64,000 nt of DNA, from the NCBI GenBank assembly GCA_963754645.1, contig CAVWGP010000012.1, positions 434,001 through 498,000 of the forward strand, written 5' to 3'. Below, piece after piece: positions 25,382-34,368 of the stretch. The notes under the pieces are model-generated. The model was given only the letters and a program-made list of their open reading frames with translations. It was not told the DNA's origin and did no database searches. The first letter of the stretch is position 1. Each line of letters opens with the position of its first letter. A program made the translations under genes and the position numbers. The DNA is from CAVWGP01 sp963754645. GTDB lineage: Bacteria > Pseudomonadota > Alphaproteobacteria > Bin65.

Positions 25382-27583
25382 ATGAATCTCCACATCAAAG
25401 CCCGTTTCGACGAAGCCGCAAGCGGCGCCGTCGGTGCCGATATCCTCAAATCCGGCGAGGCCGGCCAGGCGATCCGCGAGGAGCATCGTTACGCCGCGTC
25501 GAATTATGCTCCTCTCCCCGTCGTCATCGCCCGCGGGCGCGGCGTTTGGCTGTGGGACACCGACGGGCGGCGCTATCTCGACATGATGAGCGCCTATTCC
25601 GCGGTGAGCCACGGCCACCGCCATCCGCGCATCGTCGCCGCCGCCATGCGCCAGCTCCACCGCGTCGGCATCACCTCGCGCGCCTATCATAGCGACGTGA
25701 TGGGACCGTTTCTCGCCGAGCTCTGCCGCCTGTCCGGCATGGACAAGGCGCTGCCCATGAACACCGGCGCCGAGGCGGTCGAGACCGCGATCAAGGCGGC
25801 GCGGCGCTTCGGCCACCGCACGCGCAAAATGCCGGAAAACAGCGCCGAGATCATCGTCGCCGACGGCAACTTCCATGGCCGCACGACGACGATCGTCAGT
25901 TTTTCCTCGGAGGAGAGTTACCGCACCGGCTTCGGCCCGTTCACGCCGGGCTTTGTCAGCGTTCCGTTCGGCGATGCCGACGCGGCGGCGGCGGCGATCA
26001 ACCCGCGCACCGCCGCGATCCTGATCGAGCCGATCCAAGGCGAGGCCGGCATCCGCGTCCCGCCTCCCGGCTACTTGAAAGCGCTGCGCGAGATCTGCGA
26101 CCGCAACGACGTCCTGCTCATTCTCGACGAGGTGCAATCCGGTCTCGGCCGCACCGGCCGCATGTTCTGCTTCGAGCACGAGGGCATCCGCCCGGACGGC
26201 GTCACCGTCGGCAAGGCGCTGGGCGGCGGCTTGGTGCCGGTATCGGCGTTCCTGGCGCGGCGCGAGCTGATGGACGTTTTCGAGCCCGGCAGCCATGGCT
26301 CGACCTTCGGCGGCTATCCCTTGGCGGCCGCGGTCGGCCTCGAGGCGTTGCAGACGCTGGTCGACGAGCGACTTGCCGAGCGCAGCGCCCGTCTCGGCCC
26401 GATGCTCGCGCAATGCCTGACGGACGTGAAGCATGGCGCCATTCGCGAGGTTCGCGGCCTTGGACTGTGGCAGGGCGTCGAGCTCGATCCCGCGCTCGCC
26501 GACGCGCGCCGCGTGTGCGAAGCCATGGTCCGCCGCGGCGTGCTCAGCAAGGAGACGCACGAGACGGTGCTGCGTTTCGCGCCGCCGCTCGTCATCACGG
26601 AAAAGGAAATCCGCCTCGGAGTCGACGTTTTCGCCGACGCGCTCGATGAAGTATGCCCGGCGGGCTCGACGCATTCGCGCAAGGCGCGCGACGGCAAATC
26701 GCCCAAACCGCCGCGCACGGCAGCGCTCGACATCGGCGCGGCGCCCGCCGCCGTTGCGCCCGTGCTCGCATTGGCCGGCTGGTGCGGCGACCGCACCGAA
26801 GGCAGCATGCGCGGCGCGGCGCTGCTGGCGCAGCGCTTCGGCCAACGCTTTGGCCACGCCGTGCAGCGGATCGGCACGCCGGCCGCCCTTGTCGATTTGC
26901 GGTGGCACGAAGCCTTGGAGCGGGCGAGACCTTACCTGAACGACGTCGCCGCCGCGGTGTCGGCGCAAATCGCGCAGCATCCGGGCGCGCCGCCCATGTT
27001 CCTCAACCGTTGCGCGACCTCGCTTGCGACGTTGCCGCGTATCTTCGAGCGCCATCCCGACGCCGTGCTTGTTTGGTGCGACGCCCATGGCGACTACAAC
27101 ACGCCGGCAACGACCGCCACGAACTATCTCGGCGGCATGGTCGTCGCCGGCCTGTGCGGCCGCTGGCAAACCGGCTTCGGCGCCGGGCTCACGCCGGACC
27201 GCATCGCGCTGGTCGGCGCCCGCGATCTCGACCCCGCCGAGGCGGAGGCGATCGCCCGCGACGGCCTTGCCCTGTTCCCGGGCACGGGACAGCAACTCGA
27301 TGTGGCCGGCATCGTCGCCATGACCGGCCGGCGGCCGATCGTATTGCACATCGATTGCGACGTACTCGATCCGCTGCACGTGCCGTCCGAATACCGCGTT
27401 CCCGATGGGCTGCATCCGGCGGCGATGTGCCGCCTCGCCGAAGCCCTCGGCGCGACCGGCCGCCTGGTGGCGCTTGAAGTCGCGGAATACGAGGCCCCCG
27501 CCGATGCCGGCGAAGCCGACTATTTCGCCGATGTCGTCCTGGCCATGATCGAGCCGGCATTGCGCAGCCTCGCCAAGAATTAG
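25382..27583 (+). CDS. Ornithine aminotransferase-arginase fusion protein
   Basis: 733 residues. Residues 1-427 are a class III aminotransferase of the ornithine:2-oxoacid type (MMSAYSAVSHGHRHP; LILDEVQSGLGRTG with Asp249; PLP-Lys278 in VTVGKALGGG). A low-complexity linker (428-446) leads to an arginase/agmatinase-fold domain (about 450-733). Its metal ligands are visible in WCDAHGDYNTP (Asp567, His569, Asp571) and HIDCDVLDP (Asp658, Asp660). The usual GGDHS loop with the first metal-ligand His is replaced by LNRCATS (541-547), so this ligand is missing or substituted. One chain could take arginine to ornithine and urea, then to glutamate semialdehyde. Confidence 0.88.
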   Translation: MNLHIKARFDEAASGAVGADILKSGEAGQAIREEHRYAASNYAPLPVVIARGRGVWLWDTDGRRYLDMMSAYSAVSHGHRHPRIVAAAMRQLHRVGITSRAYHSDVMGPFLAELCRLSGMDKALPMNTGAEAVETAIKAARRFGHRTRKMPENSAEIIVADGNFHGRTTTIVSFSSEESYRTGFGPFTPGFVSVPFGDADAAAAAINPRTAAILIEPIQGEAGIRVPPPGYLKALREICDRNDVLLILDEVQSGLGRTGRMFCFEHEGIRPDGVTVGKALGGGLVPVSAFLARRELMDVFEPGSHGSTFGGYPLAAAVGLEALQTLVDERLAERSARLGPMLAQCLTDVKHGAIREVRGLGLWQGVELDPALADARRVCEAMVRRGVLSKETHETVLRFAPPLVITEKEIRLGVDVFADALDEVCPAGSTHSRKARDGKSPKPPRTAALDIGAAPAAVAPVLALAGWCGDRTEGSMRGAALLAQRFGQRFGHAVQRIGTPAALVDLRWHEALERARPYLNDVAAAVSAQIAQHPGAPPMFLNRCATSLATLPRIFERHPDAVLVWCDAHGDYNTPATTATNYLGGMVVAGLCGRWQTGFGAGLTPDRIALVGARDLDPAEAEAIARDGLALFPGTGQQLDVAGIVAMTGRRPIVLHIDCDVLDPLHVPSEYRVPDGLHPAAMCRLAEALGATGRLVALEVAEYEAPADAGEADYFADVVLAMIEPALRSLAKN

Positions 27584-27616
27584 GCCGCTCGGCCGGCGGC
27601 GGGTGACCGAGCGGCC
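27583..27616 (+). terminator. Hairpin at the stop codon of the aminotransferase-arginase gene
   Basis: GGCCGCTCGG and CCGAGCGGCC form a perfect 10-bp stem around a 14-nt loop, beginning on the last base of the stop codon. No U-run follows, so it is either a weak or factor-assisted terminator or an mRNA 3' stabiliser. Confidence 0.4.
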
Positions 27617-27751
27617 GGCGCCGAGATCGCTACGGTCGAAGCGATCGCCCGGTGACCGGCACGACCCCAATTCCGCGGCCGATGCCGCCTGACTTCCCCG
27701 GCGAATTGTGCGACGATCGGCGAGTAGAAACCGATCGTCACGGGAGGCCTC

Positions 27752-28723
27752 ATGCACAAGACCCTGCTCGTTTTCGGCGCGATCGCGATGCTCGCCGCCG
27801 GCCCGGCTTTCGCCCAGATCGAAATCAAGTTCGGCCACGTCGGCGAGCCGAACTCGCTGTTCGACGCTTCGGCGCGCGAATTCGCCAAGCGCGCGAATGA
27901 AAAGCTCGGCGCGGCCGCGAAGATCGTCACCTTCGGCTCGAGCCAGCTGGGCGGCGACAAGGAGCTGCTGCAGAAGCTCAAGCTTGGCACGGTCGAAATG
28001 GCGCTGCCCTCGACCGTGATGTCCTCGGAAGCCGAACTGTTCGGCCTGTTCGAGCTGCCTTACCTAGTCAAGGACCGGGCACATATGGGCCGTATCGAAA
28101 AGGCGATTTTCTGGCCGGCTCTGGCGCCGGCAGCGGAGGCCAAAGGATTGAAGATCCTCGCGGTGTGGGAGAACGGCTATCGCCACATCACCAACAGCCG
28201 GCACCCGGTCAGGACGCCGGCGGACCTCAAGGGCATCAAGCTGCGCGTGCCTGAGGGCGTCTGGCGCCTCAAGATGTTCCAGTCGTATGGCGCCAATCCC
28301 GCCCCGATGAAATTTTCCGAGCTGTTCACCGCGCTCACAACTGGGGTGATGGACGGGCAAGAAAATCCTTTGGCGCAGATTTATTCGGCCAAGCTGCACG
28401 AAGCACAAAAATTCCTCTCGCTCTCCGGCCATGTCTACACCCCGGCTTACGTCGCCGTCGGCGCGCGCAAATGGGCGAGCCTGCCGGAGCCGGTGCGCAA
28501 ATCGCTCGAGGAAACCGCCAAAGCCATGCAAAGCCATGTCTACGAGATCGCCGCCAAGGGCGACAGCGAATTGCTCGACAAGATCAAGGCTTCCGGCGTC
28601 GCGGTAAACGAGGTCGACAAGAACGCCTTCATCGCCGCGAGCAAGACGATCTACGACGAATTCGACAAGGAGGTGAAAGGCGCGCGTGCCCTGATCGATC
28701 GCGCGATCGAGCTCGGCAAATAG
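27752..28723 (+). CDS. TRAP transporter substrate-binding protein (DctP family)
   Basis: 323 residues with a Sec signal peptide (LLVFGAIAMLAAGPAFAQ). DctP landmarks: IKFGHVGEPNSLFDASAREF, the substrate carboxylate-binding Arg in GIKLRVPEGVW, and FSELFTALTTGVMDGQENP. A GGGAGG ribosome site precedes the ATG. It starts a same-strand run dctP-dctQ-dctM-KDG kinase-KDPG aldolase. The ligand is therefore probably a hexuronate, aldonate or related sugar acid that ends as 2-keto-3-deoxygluconate. Confidence 0.92.
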   Translation: MHKTLLVFGAIAMLAAGPAFAQIEIKFGHVGEPNSLFDASAREFAKRANEKLGAAAKIVTFGSSQLGGDKELLQKLKLGTVEMALPSTVMSSEAELFGLFELPYLVKDRAHMGRIEKAIFWPALAPAAEAKGLKILAVWENGYRHITNSRHPVRTPADLKGIKLRVPEGVWRLKMFQSYGANPAPMKFSELFTALTTGVMDGQENPLAQIYSAKLHEAQKFLSLSGHVYTPAYVAVGARKWASLPEPVRKSLEETAKAMQSHVYEIAAKGDSELLDKIKASGVAVNEVDKNAFIAASKTIYDEFDKEVKGARALIDRAIELGK

Positions 28724-28742
28724 CGACGCCGGCGCCCGGCGC

Positions 28743-29267
28743 GTGCCAATCATGCTCGGCCGGCTGCGGCGCGCCTACGAGCGCGTGCTTGAGGCGATCG
28801 TCGCGCTGCTGATGATGGCCATGGCGGCGGAGGTGACGCTCGGCGTCGTCTTCCGCTCGCTCGGCCGCGCGTTGTCCTGGTACGAGGAAATTTCGGTCAT
28901 CCTCCTCGCCTGGCTGACCTTCTACGGCTCGGCCCTCGCCGCACTCAAGACGGCGCATATCGGATTTCCCGGCCTCGTCGCCGGAATGGCGCCGCGCTGG
29001 CGCGTGGCGGCGGTGATTGCGGCTGAGCTTCTGGTATTCGGATATTTCGCCATCGTCGCCTGGTACGGCGCCGTGGTCATCGAAGTCCTGGCCACCGACC
29101 GCCTGGTGAGCTTGCCTTTCGTTTCGGTCGCCTGGACCCAGTCGGTGATCCCGGTCGGCGCGGTCCTGTTCATGGCCGCCGAAGCGCTCGTGCTGCCCGA
29201 GCGGCTTGCGCAAGCGCGCCGCGCGGCGGCGCCGGGTGCCGCCGATCTCGCCGACAAGCTGCACTGA
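28743..29267 (+). CDS. TRAP transporter small permease (DctQ family)
   Basis: About 174 residues with four hydrophobic helices; the family signature WYEEISVILLAWLTFYGSA lies between helices one and two. It starts at GTG 28743 or at ATG 28752. It joins the large permease encoded 18 nt downstream to form the membrane part of the sugar-acid TRAP transporter. Confidence 0.9.
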   Translation: MPIMLGRLRRAYERVLEAIVALLMMAMAAEVTLGVVFRSLGRALSWYEEISVILLAWLTFYGSALAALKTAHIGFPGLVAGMAPRWRVAAVIAAELLVFGYFAIVAWYGAVVIEVLATDRLVSLPFVSVAWTQSVIPVGAVLFMAAEALVLPERLAQARRAAAPGAADLADKLH

Positions 29268-29285
29268 GCCGCCCCGGGGTCGCCA

Positions 29286-30573
29286 ATGGAAATCCTCTAT
29301 ATCTTCGGCGCGGTGCTGCTGTTGGTGCTGGTCAACGTGCCGATCGCCGTCGCGCTCGGCATCGTCGCGGTCGGCGCGCTGTGGCTCAGCAAGGGCGCCG
29401 ATAAGCTGCTCGATATCCCGATCATCCTCTACAACGGCGCGACCAATTTCCCGCTGCTGGCGATTCCCTTGTTCATCCTCGCCGGCGGGATCATGAACGC
29501 GTTCGAGCATCTCGCGCCGGCTCATCGCCTTCGTCTCGGCCGTGCTCGGCTGGATTCGCGGCGGTCTCTCGATCGTCTCGATCGGCGCCTCGATGTTCTT
29601 CGCCGAGATCTCGGGCTCGGCGGTGGCGGACGTGGCCGCGCTCGGCTCGGTGCTCATCCCGTCGATGAAGCAGAAAGGCTATTCCAAGGAATACGCCGCG
29701 GCCGTCATGTCCTCGGCAGCGACGCTCGCGGTCATCATCCCGCCCTCGATCCCGATGGTGCTCTACGCGGTGATGGCCGAGACCTCGGTGGTCAAGCTGT
29801 TCGTCGCCGGGATCGTGCCCGGCATCGTCGGCGGTTTCGGGCTGATGGCGATGGCGTATTGGTTCGCGCGCAAATACAACTTTCCCATCGAGGAACGCTT
29901 CCGCTTCGCCAATGTGCGGCGCACGGCAAAGGAGGCGTTCTGGGCATTTTTCCTGCCGGTGATCGTGCTCGGCACGATCTTCGGCGGCATCGTCACCGCC
30001 ACCGAGGGCGCGGCGATCGCCGTGGTCGCGGCGTTGCTGATCGGCGTCCTCGTCTATCGCGAGCTCAGCTGGCGCGTGCTCAAGGAGGCGATGATCGAGG
30101 GCGGCGTGCAGACCGCGGTGGTCATGCTGCTCGTGGCTTCCAGCGCGCTGCTCGGCGTCTATCTCACCGAGGCGCAGGTGCCGCAGCAATTGGCCGCCGG
30201 CATCCTCGACCTGACGCGCGACAAATGGGTCGTGCTCGCGATCCTCAACGTCCTCTTCCTGATCCTCGGCCTGTTCCTGCATTCGGCGGCGGCGATCATT
30301 CTGACCGTTCCCGTCGTCATGCCGCTGGTCAAGGCGGTCGGCATCGACCCGGTGCATTTCGGCCTGATCGTGACCATCAATCTCGGCATCGGCCAGCAGA
30401 CCCCGCCGGTGGCCAGCGTGCTGATGACCGCCTGCGCCATCGCCAAGGCGGACATGTGGGAGGTGACCAAGGTCAACGTCTATTTCGTCGGCGTGCTGTT
30501 CGTCATCCTGATGCTGGTCACCTACGTCCCGTCCTTCGGGCTCGGCCTCGTCGATTTCTTCTATCCGAAATAG
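29286..30573 (+). CDS. TRAP transporter large permease (DctM family), frameshifted
   Basis: About 428 residues if one extra base near 29516 is ignored. The first frame runs MEILYIFGAVLLLVLVNVPI to AFEHLA. The next frame continues RLIAFVSAVLGWIRGGLSI to the C-terminus at VDFFYPK. The whole polytopic ion-transporter sequence is otherwise intact (ADVAALGSVLIPSMKQKGYS, PPSIPMVLYA, GQQTPPVASVL). As written the gene would give a truncated protein, yet both halves keep full conservation, which argues for a very recent mutation or a sequence error. Confidence 0.85.
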
Positions 30574-30584
30574 GGCGGCGAGCG

Positions 30585-31502
30585 ATGAAGGTGGCGGCGA
30601 TCGGGGAATGCATGGTGGAGCTGTCGCGGCGCGCGGACGGCGCGCTCGCGCTCGGCTTCGGCGGCGACACGCTGAACACCGCGATCTATCTCGCGCGTCT
30701 CGGCATTGCCGTCGACTACGTGACGGCATTGGGCGACGATCCCTATAGCGACGCCATGCTCGCGGCCTGGGCCGAGGACGGCGTCGGCACCAGCCTCGTG
30801 CCGCGTCTCGCCGGGCGCATGCCCGGCCTCTACGCGATTCGCACCGACGCGGCCGGCGAGCGCCGGTTCTATTATTGGCGCGACAGCGCCGCCGCGCGCG
30901 ATCTTTTCGCATTGCCCGAGACGCCGCGCATCGCCGCCGCCCTGGCCGAATACGATCTGATTTATCTTTCCGGCATCACGCTCTCGCTCTATGGCGAGGC
31001 GGGGCGCGCCGTCCTGTTTGCCGCGCTCGACAAAGCCCGCGCGCGCGGCGCCCGCATCGCCTTCGACACCAACTACCGGCCGCGCAATTGGCGCGACGCC
31101 GCCGCCGCCCGCGCCGCGTTCATGGATATGCTGGGCCGCACCGACATTGCCTTGCCCAGCGTCGAGGATTGCGGCGCCGTGTTCGGCGAGCGCGGCACCG
31201 CCGCGATCGTCGCGCATTTGCGCGCCGCCGGCATCGGCGAGATCGCGCTCAAGCTCACGCCGCCCGGCTGCCTCGTGGCCGCCGGCGAACGCGAGGACAT
31301 GGTACCCGCCGAAACCGTGACCGACATTGTCGACACCACGGCGGCGGGCGACAGTTTCAATGCCGCCTATCTGGCGGCACGCCTGCGGGGCGAACCGCCG
31401 GTGGCCGCCGCGCGCGCCGGCCACCGGCTCGCCGCGCGCGTGATCCGCCATCCCGGCGCTGTTGTTCCGCGCGCCGCAATGACCGACCTCGCCGTCCGCT
31501 GA
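30585..31502 (+). CDS. kdgK: 2-dehydro-3-deoxygluconate kinase (PfkB family)
   Basis: 305 residues of the ribokinase/PfkB fold. Substrate-binding GFGGDTLNTAIYLARLG is at the N-terminus. FDTNYRPRNWRD is typical of KDG kinases. The PfkB signature with the catalytic base is DTTAAGDSFNAAYLA. It phosphorylates 2-keto-3-deoxygluconate to KDPG. The start at ATG 30585 follows the permease stop by 11 nt, and the aldolase using its product starts 20 nt downstream. Confidence 0.9.
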   Translation: MKVAAIGECMVELSRRADGALALGFGGDTLNTAIYLARLGIAVDYVTALGDDPYSDAMLAAWAEDGVGTSLVPRLAGRMPGLYAIRTDAAGERRFYYWRDSAAARDLFALPETPRIAAALAEYDLIYLSGITLSLYGEAGRAVLFAALDKARARGARIAFDTNYRPRNWRDAAAARAAFMDMLGRTDIALPSVEDCGAVFGERGTAAIVAHLRAAGIGEIALKLTPPGCLVAAGEREDMVPAETVTDIVDTTAAGDSFNAAYLAARLRGEPPVAAARAGHRLAARVIRHPGAVVPRAAMTDLAVR

Positions 31503-31522
31503 CGGAGCCGGAGAAGACTGCA

Positions 31523-32173
31523 ATGTCCAACGCCCCCGCCACGAACGAATTCGCCGCAATTCTCGCGCAGGCTCGAATCGTTCCGGTGCTCACCATCCGG
31601 CGCCTTGCCGACGCGATCCCGCTGGCCCGGGCGCTGGTCGAAGGCGGTCTTGCCGTCTTGGAAATCGCTTTGCGCAGCCCGGTCGCGGCCGAGGCGGCGG
31701 CGGCGATCGCGCGCGAGGTGCCGGGCGCCGCGATCGGCATCGGCACGGTGCAGACGCCGGCCGATCTCGCCCTCGCCCAACGCCTCGGCGCGCGTTTCGC
31801 GGTGAGCCCCGGCGCGACCCGCGAGCTGCTCGCCGCCGCGGCGGCGGGGCCATTGCCGTTCCTGCCCGGCATCGCGACGCCGTCCGAGCTCATGACCGCG
31901 GCCGGCCATGGCTTCACCGTGCTGAAATTCTTTCCGGCCGAGACTGCCGGCGGGATCGCGGCGCTGAAATCCTTCGCCGGTCCGTTTCCCGATATCCGCT
32001 TCTGTCCCACCGGCGGCATCGGCGAGGCCAAGGCCGCCGATTATCTCGCGCAACCCAACGTCGTTGCCATCGGCGGCTCGTGGATGGTGCCGGAGGCGGA
32101 CATCGCCGCCGGCGATTTCAGCCGCATCGCCGAAGGCGCGCGGCGCGCGCGCAAGCTTGCGGATTTGCGCTGA
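31523..32173 (+). CDS. eda: 2-dehydro-3-deoxy-phosphogluconate (KDPG) aldolase
   Basis: 216-residue class I aldolase splitting KDPG into pyruvate and glyceraldehyde 3-phosphate. The Schiff-base Lys is in TVLKFFPAE, the phosphate loop is CPTGGIGEAKA, and the catalytic Glu is in LEIALRS. GIGTVQTPADLALAQRLGA is the usual mid-barrel region. It completes the KDG branch with the kinase upstream and the TRAP importer. Confidence 0.93.
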   Translation: MSNAPATNEFAAILAQARIVPVLTIRRLADAIPLARALVEGGLAVLEIALRSPVAAEAAAAIAREVPGAAIGIGTVQTPADLALAQRLGARFAVSPGATRELLAAAAAGPLPFLPGIATPSELMTAAGHGFTVLKFFPAETAGGIAALKSFAGPFPDIRFCPTGGIGEAKAADYLAQPNVVAIGGSWMVPEADIAAGDFSRIAEGARRARKLADLR

Positions 32174-32273
32174 CGAAGTTGCGTACGGGCGCGCGCCAAG
32201 TCGAGGGTTGGCCTTGGCGTTACGAACCAGCTAAACTACGGCATGCAAAAAACAAAGCCATTGGGAGCGCCAA

Positions 32274-32789
32274 TTGTTCCGCCGCTGTCTTGCCATCGTC
32301 GCCGCCGTCGCCCTCGTCGCCCCGGCCCAGGCCGAAGACGCCGATCCCGGCGCGCGTTGCCGCAAGGGCGCCCTGCCCTTCGCGGCAACCGACGCAAACC
32401 GGCTGGACGATACGCAGTTGCGCGAAATCTTCGCCGGCAAGAAGCTCGGCTATGTTCGCGAGCACGCACAGCATGCCGCCGTCTACCTCAACCAGACACG
32501 CGAATTGCGCCCCGACGGCTCGGCCGTGCACACCTGCAATTCCGGCCGCGGCGCGTCGGGCCCGTGGAAGCCTTGTCCGCAGATCAGCACCGCCAAGAAT
32601 TCCGTGAAAGGCTCGCGCGATGTCGGCGTGTGGCGGATTGCGAACCGCTCGCTCTGCGTCGCCAGCGCCTCGTTCGGCGAGCGGTCCGATACTTGCTTGG
32701 CAATCCATCGCCGAGGCACGGCGCTTGCCGCGAAGCAGTTGAGCGGCCCGCGCACGAACTGCATCGAAGGAGTCGTGACGGCACAATAG
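32274..32789 (+). CDS. Secreted Cys-rich protein, tandem copy 1
   Basis: 171 residues, family not recognised. Starts with TTG 32274 (GGGAG nearby); signal peptide MFRRCLAIVAAVALVAPAQA. The mature chain has six cysteines and a conserved core shared with the next gene: LPFAATDANRLDDTQLRE, KKLGYVRE, HTCNSGRGASGPWKPC, GSRDVGVWRIANRSLC, SDTCLAIHR, then TNCIEGVVTAQ. The GSRDVGVWRIANR block plus spaced cysteines suggests a small disulphide-bonded periplasmic domain. No catalytic motif is visible. The gene pair is preceded by the sugar-acid operon but separated by about 100 nt. Confidence 0.7.
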   Translation: MFRRCLAIVAAVALVAPAQAEDADPGARCRKGALPFAATDANRLDDTQLREIFAGKKLGYVREHAQHAAVYLNQTRELRPDGSAVHTCNSGRGASGPWKPCPQISTAKNSVKGSRDVGVWRIANRSLCVASASFGERSDTCLAIHRRGTALAAKQLSGPRTNCIEGVVTAQ

Positions 32790-32817
32790 CTTGCCTTCAA
32801 TAAGGAGGAATTGTCCG

Positions 32818-33340
32818 ATGCTCAAACATGGAGCCGCAGCCTTCATTCTAGCCGCCCTGGCCATTCGCCGCTCCGGCCCACGCGGAGAGCAACGATCCGG
32901 CCGCGCGCTGCCGCAACGGCGACATGCCGTTCGCCGCGACCGACGCGAACCGGCTCGGCGATGCGCAGCTTCGCGAAACCTTTACCGACAAGAAGCTCGG
33001 CTACATACGTGCTTCGACCCGCTCGCCCGGCGTTTTCATCAACGCCACGCGCGAGCTGCGCGCCGACGGTTCGCTCGTGCACAATTGCACCGTCGGCCGC
33101 GGACAGACCGGGCCATGGAAGCCTTGCGTGGATATCGGTTCCGACAAGGCCGCGATCAAAGGCTCGCGCGACGTGGGGGTGTGGCGCATCGCCAATCGCG
33201 CCCTGTGCGTGTCCAGCGCTTCCTTCGGCGACAAATCCGAGGGGTGCTTCTCGATCCATCGCGAAGGCGCGACGCTGGCCGCCCGGCAGTTGACCGGGTC
33301 GCGTACCTACTGCATCGAGGGCAGGGTGACGGCGCAGTAG
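32818..33340 (+). CDS. Secreted Cys-rich protein, tandem copy 2 (frameshifted in signal peptide)
   Basis: Paralogue of the preceding gene. A strong AAGGAGG (32802-32808) precedes ATG 32818 and a signal sequence MLKHGAAAFILAALAI. One extra base near 32865 shifts the frame; the mature protein then continues as AESNDPAARCRNGDMPF in the next frame. The later core (MPFAATDANRLGDAQLRE, GSRDVGVWRIANRALC, TYCIEGRVTAQ) closely follows copy 1, with the same six cysteines. Read literally, only an unsecreted fragment from about 32924 would be made. Function unknown. Confidence 0.68.
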
Positions 33341-33518
33341 GCTGCTGCCGCCCTGCCCGGAGGGGGCCGCCGGTCGATCGGGGCCGCCGGGAACAGTTTC
33401 GCCCGCGCTCTTGCTTTCCGGCCCTTATGGCCCCATATGGTGATTGTTGACTCGCCACGAGTTGGCCCGGCGCGCGCACTTGCGCTCGGCGGCAATTTCT
33501 TTCGTGAACAGGATCGAT

Positions 33519-33725
33519 ATGTCGATTGGTACCGTTAAGTGGTTTAATTCGCAAAAAGGTTACGGATTTATCCAGCCTGAAGATGCTTCGCGCGACGTGT
33601 TCGTGCATATTTCGGCGGTGGAACGGGCGGGGCTCGATTCGCTCCGCGAAGGCCAGAAACTGAGCTACGATATCGAAGAGAATCGCGGCAAGGCTTCGGC
33701 CTGCAATCTCAAGATGATCGGCTAG
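33519..33725 (+). CDS. Cold-shock protein (CspA family)
   Basis: 68-residue OB-fold nucleic acid chaperone. Both RNA-binding motifs are present: RNP1 in KGYGFIQPED and RNP2 in VFVHISAV, after the SIGTVKWFNSQ start. I used ATG 33519 rather than an in-frame ATG 25 codons upstream. The roughly 180 nt before it may contain the long structured leader common to csp genes, but I see no clear cold box. Confidence 0.95.
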   Translation: MSIGTVKWFNSQKGYGFIQPEDASRDVFVHISAVERAGLDSLREGQKLSYDIEENRGKASACNLKMIG

Positions 33726-33732
33726 GACGAAG

Positions 33733-33750
33733 GGGCGGCCCCGGCCGCCC
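33733..33750 (+). terminator. Probable terminator after the cold-shock gene
   Basis: GGGCGG and CCGCCC pair around a CCCCGG loop 8 nt after the stop codon, followed by a pyrimidine-rich CTTCATTTCT. The T-run is interrupted, so strength is uncertain. Confidence 0.45.
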
Positions 33751-34054
33751 GCTTCATTTCTGCCTGCCTCAATCGAAACTGGATTGCGGCTCACGGCCTT
33801 GGCGCCGGATCGGGCGTGACTGCGTATTGCGCTCGTTCTGACGCAGGTTGATTTTCTATCGCCGGATCGACAAATGCACGCGCGCCGGCGCCGGCGGTCG
33901 TCTGGATCGCGGTCCGGGCCTTGTTTCGACGCCCGCTTGGCTTAGGGCCTGCTTCGGCCGGGCATTGGCGTCGTTCCGTTCGTTTCGCTGGGTTTACCGG
34001 CCGCGCTTCAATGGCATTGTGCCGAATCGCGACCTGAAACGGAGTATCGACGCC
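33751..34054. other. Gene-free stretch between cold-shock gene and small charged protein
   Basis: About 300 nt of GC-rich sequence without a convincing gene or promoter. An open frame continues upstream of the following gene through this stretch, but its composition and lack of recognisable features argue against translation. I see nothing else. Confidence 0.4.
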
Positions 34055-34342
34055 ATGAACGACAGATCGTCCGGAACGCGACCCGAAGACGCCCGCCGCC
34101 GGGCCGAGGAGCGTTTTCAAAAAATAAAGCGCCGCGAGGACGATGTGAAAAAAGCCCTCACCCACCTCGACAAAATGCAAAAGGCCGAAGCGGAAAAAAC
34201 CGCCCGCCTGCGCGCGCTGCGCCTCGCCAAGGAAGCCGCGGATAAGCAGGCGGCCGATATCAAGGCCGCCGAGAAAGCGGCGCTCATCGAAGCCAAGGCA
34301 GCCAAGGCCGCCGCGCGCCGCAATACATCGGGCTCCGAGTAG
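34055..34342 (+). CDS. Small highly charged helical protein
   Basis: 95 residues, predicted to be one long charged helix or coiled coil (RRRAEERFQKIKRREDD, MQKAEAEKTARLRALRLAKE, then repeated AAEKAALIEAKAAKAAARR). It resembles small proteins of the DUF6481 type found in alphaproteobacteria, though I recognise the type only loosely. An ACGGAG precedes ATG 34055. It converges with the ABC transporter gene; a perfect 16-nt palindrome (34353-34368, TCGGCCGC with GCGGCCGA) lies between the two stops. Confidence 0.65.
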   Translation: MNDRSSGTRPEDARRRAEERFQKIKRREDDVKKALTHLDKMQKAEAEKTARLRALRLAKEAADKQAADIKAAEKAALIEAKAAKAAARRNTSGSE

Positions 34343-34368
34343 GCCGAGTCGGTCGGCCGCGCGGCCGA

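Noticed and set aside
25151..27838. Very long open frame on the reverse strand of the aminotransferase-arginase gene
   Set aside because: GC-rich codon usage leaves the opposite strand open. The reverse frame has no recognisable domain and the forward gene has many exact motifs. The same holds for reverse frames over 20106-22532, 33791-34300 and forward frames over 58391-60955.
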